A stretch of 18,459 nt of DNA from an uncultured Bilophila sp. Its GTDB lineage: Bacteria > Desulfobacterota > Desulfovibrionia > Desulfovibrionales > Desulfovibrionaceae. Location: assembly GCA_910585945.1 (NCBI GenBank), contig CAJUHZ010000047.1, forward strand, positions 1 to 18,459, given 5' to 3'. The notes under the pieces are model-generated. The model ran no database searches, had not been told where the DNA came from, and saw only the letters and a list, made by a program, of their open reading frames with translations. Of this stretch, positions 5,921-13,323 are shown in pieces (the stretch's first letter is position 1; every line of letters begins with the position of its first letter). Both the position numbers and the translations under genes were made by a program.

Positions 5921-7738
5921 ATGCTGGCAACTGATCTGAAAAAAATATTTCTTCTGCCACTTCTGTTGTTGGCTCTGGCAACTCCGGCTCACGCGGCGGA
6001 GGATGCGCGTCAGCCCGGCTCCGCCTACGGCGGCAGTCTGGGCAAATCGGGCAATCCCAGCCCCGGCGGCAGCGGCGGCATTCAGGGCACGCCCGCGACC
6101 CGGCCCCCGGCCTATCCGCCGGGCGGCTATCAGCGGGAAGCCATCTTTCAGCAGGCCATGTACGGACAGGAAGCCTCCCGGCAGCGGGAAGAGCGTCAGC
6201 CCATGCCGGGCCTGCCCGCCTGGGCGCTGGATACCTACCGCCCGGACATGACGCGGGGGCTGGAACCCTTTGGCGCGAACCTCTTTCGGGGCAATTTCGC
6301 GGGAACCTACGGCAGCGGCATGAATGACGAGTACGTCATTCTGCCGGGCGACAGAATCACCGTGCGCGTCTGGGGCGCGCGCAGCTACGACGATGTGCTC
6401 TTTGTGGACCAGCAGGGCAACATCTTTCTGCCGGAAGTGGGGCCGGTACGGGTGGCCGGGCTGACGCAGGCCGCGCTTTCCGGTTCGGTGCGGGCAAAAC
6501 TGGCCTCGGTCTTTCCGGAGAACGTCAATATCTATGTGAATCTGCAAAGCGCCCAGCCCGTGGCCGTCTATGTGGCCGGGAACGTGCCCAATCCCGGACG
6601 TTACGCGGGCGGGCCGCAGGATTCCGTCATGTCCTATCTGGACCGGGCCGGAGGCATCCTGCCGGAACAGGGCAGTTACCGGAACATCAAAATATTGCGC
6701 GGCAAGCGAACCATCGGCCGGGTGGACCTCTATGCCTACATGCTGCGTGGGGAATTGCCGCGCATCCGCCTGAAAGACGGGGACACCATTCTGGTGGAGC
6801 CCTTCGGCATCTCCGTGGCCGCTTACGGCATGCTGCGGCAGGCGGCCCGTTATGAGTTCAGGGGCGCGGCCAGCGGCGGGGAACTGCTGACCTACGCCCT
6901 GCCCATGAACGGCGTCTCCCATGTCAGCGTGGGCGGCATGCGCAACGGCGAGCCGTTCAACGTGTATGTGACCCTGGATGATTTTCGCAATCTGCCTCTT
7001 GAGGACGGGGATCGTGTGGAATTTGTGGCCGACACGCGGGGCAAGACCATCATGGTGGCCGCGTCCGGGGCCATTCACGGCGCGTCGCGCTTTCCCGTGC
7101 TCAAACAGACAAAACTGAAGACCCTGCTGGAATATGTGGCCGTGGAGCCGGAACTTGCGGACATCAAATCCATCTACATCCGCCGCAGGAGTGTGGCCGC
7201 CGAACAGAAGGTCATTCTCGCGGATGCGTTGCGCCGTCTGGAGCAGAGCGCATTGACCGCCACATCTTCATCTGTGGATGAAGCCAGTATTCGGGTCAAG
7301 GAAGCCGAGCTGATCCAGAATTTCGTGCAGCGGGCCTCGCAACTGGAGCCGGACGGCGTGCTGGTGGTCTCCCGCGAGGGCAAAATTTCCGACGTGCTGC
7401 TGGAGGAAGGCGACGAAATCATCATTCCCCGGAAAACAGACGTGGTGCACGTTTCCGGCGAAGTGCTCATCCCCACCGCCGTCACCTGGGAAAAGGGCCT
7501 TTCCCTGAAAGGCTATCTCAGCGGAGCGGGCGGCCTCTCCGATCGGGCGGATGCGGGCAATATCCTGATTGTGGGCCTCAACGGGGAAGTTGCCCGCGCC
7601 AGGGGGCAGGCCATCAAACCCGGCGACCGCATTCTGGTCATGCCCCGGTTTGATTCCAAGAATCTGCAACTGGTCAAGGACGTGACCCAGGTGCTGTACC
7701 AGATGGCCGTGGCCGTCAAGGTGGCTGTGGGGCTGTAG
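5921..7738 (+). CDS. kpsD: KpsD, outer-membrane polysaccharide export protein
   Basis: This 605-residue exported protein completes the path of capsule polymer through the outer membrane with KpsE. From ATG 5921 it has a signal peptide with a leucine-rich core (residues 9-20) and an AHA cleavage site near residue 25. A glycine/proline-rich linker follows (30-100). The polysaccharide-export domain begins at about 137 (YVILPGDRITVRVWG). Several SLBB-like beta-grasp units follow (VAVYVAGNVPNPGRY near 214-228, VVHVSGEVLIPTAVTW, and ISDVLLEEGDEIIIP). E. coli KpsD has 558 residues, so 605 fits better than the 684 that results from an upstream in-frame ATG at 5684, which would put 79 odd residues before the signal peptide. 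No free ribosome site is visible: the only purine-rich stretch (5898-5904) is locked in the hairpin at 5896-5918. A short scrap of a second kpsD lies at 8329-8404. Confidence 0.93.
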   Translation: MLATDLKKIFLLPLLLLALATPAHAAEDARQPGSAYGGSLGKSGNPSPGGSGGIQGTPATRPPAYPPGGYQREAIFQQAMYGQEASRQREERQPMPGLPAWALDTYRPDMTRGLEPFGANLFRGNFAGTYGSGMNDEYVILPGDRITVRVWGARSYDDVLFVDQQGNIFLPEVGPVRVAGLTQAALSGSVRAKLASVFPENVNIYVNLQSAQPVAVYVAGNVPNPGRYAGGPQDSVMSYLDRAGGILPEQGSYRNIKILRGKRTIGRVDLYAYMLRGELPRIRLKDGDTILVEPFGISVAAYGMLRQAARYEFRGAASGGELLTYALPMNGVSHVSVGGMRNGEPFNVYVTLDDFRNLPLEDGDRVEFVADTRGKTIMVAASGAIHGASRFPVLKQTKLKTLLEYVAVEPELADIKSIYIRRRSVAAEQKVILADALRRLEQSALTATSSSVDEASIRVKEAELIQNFVQRASQLEPDGVLVVSREGKISDVLLEEGDEIIIPRKTDVVHVSGEVLIPTAVTWEKGLSLKGYLSGAGGLSDRADAGNILIVGLNGEVARARGQAIKPGDRILVMPRFDSKNLQLVKDVTQVLYQMAVAVKVAVGL

Positions 7739-7746
7739 GGGGTATC

Positions 7747-8268
7747 ATGGGATTTTGTTTTGACTTTCAGGGCAGGGTCTTCGGGCCGGTGGACAATGGC
7801 GCGCCCCTGTTCTGCATTGCCGGGCCGTGCGCGCTGGAGAGCCGCGCCCACGCGCTGGAAGTGTCCGCCGCGCTCAAAGAAATCTTCGCGGCGGCGGGCG
7901 TGCCTTTTATCTACAAGTCCAGTTTCGACAAGGCCAACCGCTCTTCCGGGGCGTCGTTTCGCGGCGTGGGCATGGCCGAGGCTGTGCTGGGGCAGGTGGA
8001 CAAGCGGGCGGCGCTGTGCGGCATCATGGAGCGTTGCGGCGTTGTGGCCGAGGAAGTCGCCTTTATCGGAGACGACATCCCGGACATGGAGGTCTTTGAC
8101 CTCTGCGGGCTGTCCGTGACTGTGGCGGATGCGCCGGAGTATGTGAAGGCCAGGGCCGATCTCGTGCTGAAATGCGGGGGAGGACAGGGGGCGTTCAGGG
8201 AAATGGTGGACAGGATTTTGGAGAAGAAAGCTGGGGTTGGGGTGTTGCCGGAAAAGGAGGCGTCATGA
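7747..8268 (+). pseudogene. In-frame KdsA-KdsC chimera, remnant of two Kdo biosynthesis genes
   Basis: The 173-residue ORF joins pieces of two enzymes. Residues 20-76 match the front of Kdo-8-phosphate synthase (KdsA): CIAGPCALES, then IYKSSFDKANRSS and SFRGVGM. Residues from about 80 match the back of Kdo-8-phosphate phosphatase (KdsC): LGQVDKRAAL, then VAFIGDDIPDMEVFDLCGLS with the GDD metal motif, and CGGGQGAFREMVDRIL. The fusion lies near 7975-7990. About 200 residues of the KdsA barrel are missing, as is the first half of KdsC with its DxD nucleophile, so neither activity should survive. An in-frame deletion between adjacent kdsA and kdsC is the simplest origin. Yet there is no stop, a ribosome site (GGGGG, 7737-7741) precedes the ATG, and the next ATG overlaps its stop, so a protein may still be made. 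It starts eight bases after kpsD. Confidence 0.85.
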
Positions 8269-8390
8269 CTCCTTTCCCGACATGGACGAACCTTGCGACT
8301 TCTCCGCCACGTTTTGTGCATGGCTTTATGAAAAGTTATCTCAGCGGCGCGGTGGTCTGTCCGACCGGGCGGATCCGGGCAATATCTTGA
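8265..8390 (+). pseudogene. Truncated ORF after the KdsA-KdsC remnant
   Basis: A 41-codon frame starts at ATG 8265, overlapping the previous stop by four bases, with AGGAGG (8255-8260) four bases upstream. This is the signature of a true coupled gene start. The first 20 or so residues (MTPFPTWTNLATSPPRF) belong to no family I recognise. From 8329 the DNA turns into kpsD-like sequence read in the wrong frame, and the ORF ends at 8388-8390. I read it as the surviving 5' end of a lost operon gene. Confidence 0.5.
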
Positions 8391-8404
8391 TTGTGGATCT
8401 CAAC
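8329..8404 (+). pseudogene. Fragment of a second kpsD allele
   Basis: These 76 bases align with 7506-7582 of kpsD at 65 of 77 positions with one single-base gap, by hand alignment. Reading after the gap gives GLSDRADPGNILIVDLN, against GLSDRADAGNILIVGLN in KpsD. The single-base deletion puts the two halves in different frames, so it cannot encode a working part. The match ends at CTCAAC, and AT-rich sequence begins immediately. The 16% divergence points to a different strain's kpsD rather than a recent local copy. Confidence 0.8.
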
Positions 8405-8405
8405 A

Positions 8406-9374
8406 ATGTGCAATTACACTATCCTTACTACTATTGACTTGAGCAGAAGGTCGATTCAGCTCCTCAAAAGGGTAATAAATTTTTGCAAATTAACAGATTA
8501 TTATGAAATTCCTGTCATTATAGGGCATGCAGATAGAAATAAGATACAGGATAATATCCTCAAATATATCTGTAAATATTTTAAATATACCAAACTTATT
8601 TCTATACAATATTCACAAAAAGATATTTGTAATTCAAAATTAAGAAATACAGGATATAGATATATAAAATCAAAATATATGATAATATGTGATATTGATA
8701 TATATCCAGATATAGATATTTTTGAATATATGTATAATCAATGTAAAACTGATTATATATCAATGATTCCATGTATATATTTATCCTATATTGGAACACA
8801 AAAAATCATAAAAAATAAAAATATTTCTGAATTAATTAAAGATTGGCTAGAATGGAACCTTCATTATATTACTCATATTGCTGTTCCATCATCATTTATA
8901 TGTATACATACAGATACTTATAAAAAAGTAGGATATTTTGATGAATCATATATTGGACATGGATATGAAGATTTCGATTTTATATTTAGACTTGCGTTAT
9001 ATTTAAAAAAAATACAGATAACGCCAAATATATTTATTGATAAACCATATATTTCACCTGTTTTTGCTCAAGGTTTTAGAGGTGAACTTGCAAAATTATG
9101 CATTGACAATCTAATAAGAAAAAAAATAGCCATTCATCTATTTCATAAAAAAAACAAGGATAGATACTATAAATATAGAAAATATAATAGTAATATTTTT
9201 ATTTCTAAAATGAAACTGTTATACGGTGATAAAAATACCTGTATAAAAGAAACACGCTATCCTTTAATAAATACATTCTTTGAATCAATTGAAAAAAATA
9301 AAGAAGATCCTTCAGATTTTTCAATTCTGTTTAAAAATATATCAAATAAAGAAATTATAAATAAAAATAAATAA
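8406..9374 (+). CDS. Predicted glycosyltransferase, GT-A fold (GT2-like with galactosyltransferase-type C-terminal motif)
   Basis: This 322-residue cytosolic enzyme is likely to add one sugar of the capsule repeat unit. The GT-A start is seen in NYTILTTIDLSRRS, the metal-binding DxD in CDIDIYPDIDIF, and an acceptor/catalytic motif in GYFDESYIGHGYEDFDFIFR, which resembles the GxGxEDxDF motif of the galactosyltransferase C-terminal family. Donor and acceptor cannot be told. The start is uncertain. ATG 8406 lies two bases after the kpsD scrap, with only GGAT as a poor ribosome site; TTG 8391 in the same frame is an alternative. It may therefore have lost its native 5' end and upstream signal when the cassette was inserted. 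The gene is very AT-rich. Confidence 0.75.
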   Translation: MCNYTILTTIDLSRRSIQLLKRVINFCKLTDYYEIPVIIGHADRNKIQDNILKYICKYFKYTKLISIQYSQKDICNSKLRNTGYRYIKSKYMIICDIDIYPDIDIFEYMYNQCKTDYISMIPCIYLSYIGTQKIIKNKNISELIKDWLEWNLHYITHIAVPSSFICIHTDTYKKVGYFDESYIGHGYEDFDFIFRLALYLKKIQITPNIFIDKPYISPVFAQGFRGELAKLCIDNLIRKKIAIHLFHKKNKDRYYKYRKYNSNIFISKMKLLYGDKNTCIKETRYPLINTFFESIEKNKEDPSDFSILFKNISNKEIINKNK

Positions 9375-9386
9375 TGGGGTATGGAT

Positions 9387-10259
9387 ATGAAAATATTAGT
9401 TACGGGTGGTTCAGGTTTTCTTGGAAGCCATATTGCGGATGAATTAACCAAAAGAGGACATGATGTAACTATATTTGATACTCATATATCAAAATACTTA
9501 CAGAAAACACAGTCTATCATTATTGGAAATATTCTAGACAAGAATAGTCTGAAATCTGCTATCCAAGGTAAAGATATTGTCTATCATTTTGCTGGAATTG
9601 CGGGTATTGAAGATTGTAAAAACAATCCAGAACTTGCTGTAAAGGTAAATATAGATGGAACTATGAATGTCCTTGAAGAATGTGTGTCTAATTCCGTAAA
9701 AAGGATAATGTTTGCTAGTTCAGTATATGTATTTAGCAAATATGGATATATATATAAAACAACAAAACTTGCATGTGAGAATCTTATACGAGATTATAAT
9801 TCAATATATGGAATTTCATATACAAATATCCGTTTTGGCTCTTTATACGGAAGAAGAGCTGATGATAGGAATTCAATATACAGAATAATAAAAAGTGCTG
9901 TTGAAAATGGAACTATTGAATATCATGGAACCGGTGAAGAATATCGAGAATATATTCATGTGGTTGATGCTGCAGGAATAGCTGCGGACATGATTGAAGA
10001 TAGCTATGCAAACAAAGATATTATAATTACTGGACAGGAAAGATTTAAATATAGAGACCTCTTGAGTATGATAAATGAAATGTTGGGCAATAAAATTAGA
10101 ATAATATATAAAAACAGAACAGATGACAGCCATTATACATTAACTCCATATAATTTTAATGCTAATATAGGAACTAAAATTATGAACAATGCTTTTATTG
10201 ATTTAGGTCAAGGATTACTTGACTGTATAATTGATATCTCTTCAAAAGAATCGAGGTAA
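9387..10259 (+). CDS. NAD-dependent epimerase/dehydratase, extended SDR family
   Basis: This 290-residue enzyme should modify a nucleotide sugar for the capsule. The NAD-binding fingerprint GGSGFLGSHIADEL (7-20) and Asp31 at the end of the second strand favour NAD. The adenine-side motif YHFAGIAG (66-73) and the catalytic Tyr123-xxx-Lys127 are present, as is YGRRADDRNSIYRII followed by REYIHVVDAA. The active-site Ser111/Ser112 is only about 11 residues before the Tyr, whereas UDP-glucose epimerases usually have about 25, so the loop over the substrate is shortened. ATG 9387 has GGGG (9376-9379) seven bases upstream; the in-frame ATG at 9381 is too close to it. Sugar specificity cannot be read. 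It starts 12 bases after the glycosyltransferase stop and precedes a cytidylyltransferase. Confidence 0.85.
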   Translation: MKILVTGGSGFLGSHIADELTKRGHDVTIFDTHISKYLQKTQSIIIGNILDKNSLKSAIQGKDIVYHFAGIAGIEDCKNNPELAVKVNIDGTMNVLEECVSNSVKRIMFASSVYVFSKYGYIYKTTKLACENLIRDYNSIYGISYTNIRFGSLYGRRADDRNSIYRIIKSAVENGTIEYHGTGEEYREYIHVVDAAGIAADMIEDSYANKDIIITGQERFKYRDLLSMINEMLGNKIRIIYKNRTDDSHYTLTPYNFNANIGTKIMNNAFIDLGQGLLDCIIDISSKESR

Positions 10260-10264
10260 ATTAA

Positions 10265-10945
10265 ATGAATGGTAAATATATTACAGCACTTGTTCCCATG
10301 AAAGGCGTTTCTGAACGCGTAAAAAATAAAAACTTACGTAATTTTTGTGGTAGACCTTTAATGTGTATAATATTAAATATATTAAGTGATATTGATTTTA
10401 TAAATAAAATAGTTGTGAACACTGACAGTGAAAAAATAAAAAATATTGCATTACAATATAAAAAAGTTATAATACATGATAGGCCAGAAAGTATATGTGG
10501 AAATCATGTTCCTATGAACAGTATTATTGAATATGATATTTCCAAATTGAATAGTGAATATTTTCTTCAAACACATACTACAAATCCATTACTATCAAAA
10601 AAATCTATATGTGCTGCTTTCAATAGATATTTTGATAATTTGGATAATTTTGACAGCTTGCTTAGCGTAACAGAATGCAAACAACGCTATTATGATGTAA
10701 ATTATAATCCAATAAATCATAATCCCAAAGTATTATTGAACACACAAGATTTGATTCCAATATACGAAGAAAATAGTTGCTTTTATTTTTTCTCAAAAAA
10801 ATCGTTTAATATAAATAAAAATCGTATTGGGTTACATCCTCAATTTTATATTCTTCCTCAGAGCGAGTCATATGATATAGATACTGAAGAAGATTTTCTA
10901 ATTGCCGAAAAAATTTTTTTTGAAAGAAATAAGAAATGGAGATAA
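10265..10945 (+). CDS. Acylneuraminate-type (NeuA/PseF-like) cytidylyltransferase
   Basis: This 226-residue protein should activate a sugar acid or related compound with CTP. The N-terminal nucleotide loop ALVPMKGVSERVKNKNLR is the NeuA-type pattern, with KNKNLR and CGRPL, rather than the IPARYxSxRLPGKPL of KdsB/KpsU. Further matches are VNTDSEKIKNIA, LQTHTTNPLLS and the closing DIDTEEDFLIAE, where NeuA proteins carry a metal-binding Asp pair. No sialic, legionaminic or pseudaminic acid synthase (NeuB type) is present in the window, so the substrate is unknown and must come from elsewhere or be of another type. A GAGG lies about nine bases before the ATG. The gene ends inside the ribosome-binding region of the next. 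Confidence 0.8.
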   Translation: MNGKYITALVPMKGVSERVKNKNLRNFCGRPLMCIILNILSDIDFINKIVVNTDSEKIKNIALQYKKVIIHDRPESICGNHVPMNSIIEYDISKLNSEYFLQTHTTNPLLSKKSICAAFNRYFDNLDNFDSLLSVTECKQRYYDVNYNPINHNPKVLLNTQDLIPIYEENSCFYFFSKKSFNINKNRIGLHPQFYILPQSESYDIDTEEDFLIAEKIFFERNKKWR

Positions 10946-10947
10946 AA

Positions 10948-13323
10948 ATGCCAAAAATTTCAATTATCGTACCTGCATATAATGAAGAATTATTTTTAGA
11001 ACAAACAATCAAGAGCTTGAAAGCACAAACATTTAAAAATTTTGAATGTATAGTTGTTGATGATTGTTCAACGGATCAGACAAGAAGCATAGCTACTAGA
11101 AGTTTTGGCGGAGACAGCCGTTTTCGGCTTATTGCAAACAAGGTAAATTCTAAATTACCGGCTACACGCAATATTGGATTACTTCACTCTAGCGGTGACT
11201 ATATTTTATTTTTAGATGGAGATGATGTCATTAGTGAAACATGCTTGGAAGAAAGATATAATGTTGCAATACATAATGATTTTAAATTTGTAGCTGGAAG
11301 TTGGAGTAAACATACTTCAATTCCAGAAGATTATAATATTATTCCTAAAAGCAAATCAGTATCCAATTCAATAATGACATTTCAATCATCTTTGGGAGAC
11401 ACTCCTTTTGTTGTTCATTCTCCTTTGATAAAAAGAGAAATTGTAATAGCACTTGGTGGATTTGATGAAAATTTTTCTATGGGTGCCGAAGATTATCATT
11501 TCTGGATAAAAGTTTTGAGACATGGATTTATTTTTATACCAACTCATACACTTAATGCTTTTTATAGACAAAAATCAAAATCTATGGTGCGATCTGTAGC
11601 TAGCGATCATTTAGAAGTAGCATTAGAAATTTTCAAATATTGCAATACAGAAATTAAAGATGATGATTTTTATTCCGCTGCGTACTTAAAAATGATAAAA
11701 CCAGCATATGAATATGCTTTAGAAGAAAAAAATTTTAATAGAATATTACAATTTGTTGGCATGCAAATCGCCGCTGATAATGACGTTAAAACAGATATGG
11801 AATTGATTTCAGAAAAACTTCCTGATTTTTATACAGGATTTCCAATGCATTTATCATCTTATGATCTTTTATATAGTGGCATATTGAGATCTAAACCACT
11901 ACTAAAGCATGGTTTATGTAATAAAATTGGTGGATATGAAAAAATATGTACTGATTTTATCAGTAAAATTACATCAATGACTTCTGAAAAAACAGTAAAT
12001 AGAGAAAGTGAAAAAAATTTTAAGGTATATTCTCCAGTATGGCAGAAAAATATAGATATACTTTTTATTCCTCATAAAGATTATCATGTTAAGACAGTTG
12101 AAGCAATATATCCTATACTTTGTGAACATGGCATATATTGTGCCGTTGCGGATTGTTCCGCTCTTTATGGGGATGAGGGCGTTCGTTCGGCCCTTGAGTG
12201 TACGGATATTCCCAGGGTGAGTATCGCTGTAGCTGCTTTTGGCGACTATGCGCCAAAAGCGATTGTTGTTTTTAATGATTGGGATCCAACTGTCACTCGT
12301 CCTGCCATATTGGCCGCACAGCAAGCTGGAATTCTTGATATCGCTATTGTTGAAGGTATTCAAGATTACAATGATTGCGATACAGGCAGAATCAGAAATC
12401 CATATAAGACAGCTCATAATATTATTTTGCCTTGTGAATTTGATAAAAAATATTTTTTCAATTCTAAGAGTAATATTTTTGTAGGAGGTATTCCTAGAAT
12501 TGTTGAGCTTTGGAAAAAACGTATTGAGTATCCCTATAATCCTGAATCACCAATCGTCATTAATGCAAATTTTACCTATAATGTTCTTACAGATAAGCGA
12601 GATGAATGGGTACACTCTGCAGTTGAAGCCTGCAAAAAGCTGGGAATAGAATATGTTATTTCAAAACATCCAGCAGAAAGAGGAGATTTTTCAGCATATA
12701 ATGTTACTAATAAGACTATGTATGACGCTATTTGGAATGGATCGCTGTTTATTTCAAGGTTTGGATCTGGTATTATTGAAGCTATAGCTATGGACAGACC
12801 TGTCGTTTATTATAATCCGCACAACGAACAAGTAGATAAATTTAAGGATCCTAAAGGAGCTTACTATATAGTAAATACTCAGGACGAGTTGATGAAATCA
12901 ATTTTGGATACCTATGCAAACCGTGAAAATATTAAGAAAAATTGGTCTGGATTTTTGACGCTACATGCAGGTTTTAATGCTGAAAATCCTGATTCTGCCG
13001 TTCAAGGTGTTGCGAATGCCCTTATTGAAATGCTTCACTGTTTCAGTGTTCCTGATGAAATACAGCGCAAAAATTTTGGGAAATTTTTTCAGCAGCATTT
13101 TCAGCAAACAGATAATATGCTTTTTCGTAATATTGTTTCCTCCCCCATCTCCTCTACTTCTCCAATTAAGTCCCCCATTTTTGCAAAAAATAAAAAAACA
13201 AATTCGATATGGCGGAAAACTCGCAAGTTATTCAGAAATCCATATCAATTTTTTGTTGATACTAAAGGGATATGGCACTATTTAAAATATATTTTTATAT
13301 TTTTTGATAAAAAATCAAGATAA
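10948..13323 (+). CDS. Two-module glycosyltransferase / capsule polymerase (GT2 plus GT-B or CDP-glycerol-transferase-like domain)
   Basis: This 791-residue protein appears to combine two transferases. Residues 1-230 are a GT2 domain: ISIIVPAYNEELFLEQTI, VVDDCSTDQT, the metal motif LFLDGDD (87-93), and GGFDENFSMGAEDYHFW. A helical linker follows. From about 360 to 720 a second module starts DILFIPHKDYHVKTVEAIYP and carries ISKHPAERGD and SRFGSGIIEAIAMDRPVVYY, as in GT-B enzymes and CDP-glycerol/teichoic-type transferases. The tail has a Ser/Pro linker (SSPISSTSPIKSPIF) and a basic aromatic end (KLFRNPYQFFVDT), as in membrane-associated capsule polymerases. ATG 10948 has GGAG six bases upstream; the ATG at 10936 lies inside the previous gene. 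Two active sites on one chain suggest a polymerase adding alternating residues. Its TAA shares one base with the kpsC ATG. Confidence 0.8.
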   Translation: MPKISIIVPAYNEELFLEQTIKSLKAQTFKNFECIVVDDCSTDQTRSIATRSFGGDSRFRLIANKVNSKLPATRNIGLLHSSGDYILFLDGDDVISETCLEERYNVAIHNDFKFVAGSWSKHTSIPEDYNIIPKSKSVSNSIMTFQSSLGDTPFVVHSPLIKREIVIALGGFDENFSMGAEDYHFWIKVLRHGFIFIPTHTLNAFYRQKSKSMVRSVASDHLEVALEIFKYCNTEIKDDDFYSAAYLKMIKPAYEYALEEKNFNRILQFVGMQIAADNDVKTDMELISEKLPDFYTGFPMHLSSYDLLYSGILRSKPLLKHGLCNKIGGYEKICTDFISKITSMTSEKTVNRESEKNFKVYSPVWQKNIDILFIPHKDYHVKTVEAIYPILCEHGIYCAVADCSALYGDEGVRSALECTDIPRVSIAVAAFGDYAPKAIVVFNDWDPTVTRPAILAAQQAGILDIAIVEGIQDYNDCDTGRIRNPYKTAHNIILPCEFDKKYFFNSKSNIFVGGIPRIVELWKKRIEYPYNPESPIVINANFTYNVLTDKRDEWVHSAVEACKKLGIEYVISKHPAERGDFSAYNVTNKTMYDAIWNGSLFISRFGSGIIEAIAMDRPVVYYNPHNEQVDKFKDPKGAYYIVNTQDELMKSILDTYANRENIKKNWSGFLTLHAGFNAENPDSAVQGVANALIEMLHCFSVPDEIQRKNFGKFFQQHFQQTDNMLFRNIVSSPISSTSPIKSPIFAKNKKTNSIWRKTRKLFRNPYQFFVDTKGIWHYLKYIFIFFDKKSR

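Noticed and set aside
10265..10945. Calling the cytidylyltransferase KpsU/KdsB (CMP-Kdo synthetase)
   Set aside because: The nucleotide loop is of NeuA type (KNKNLR) and lacks the KdsB pattern RLPGKPL.
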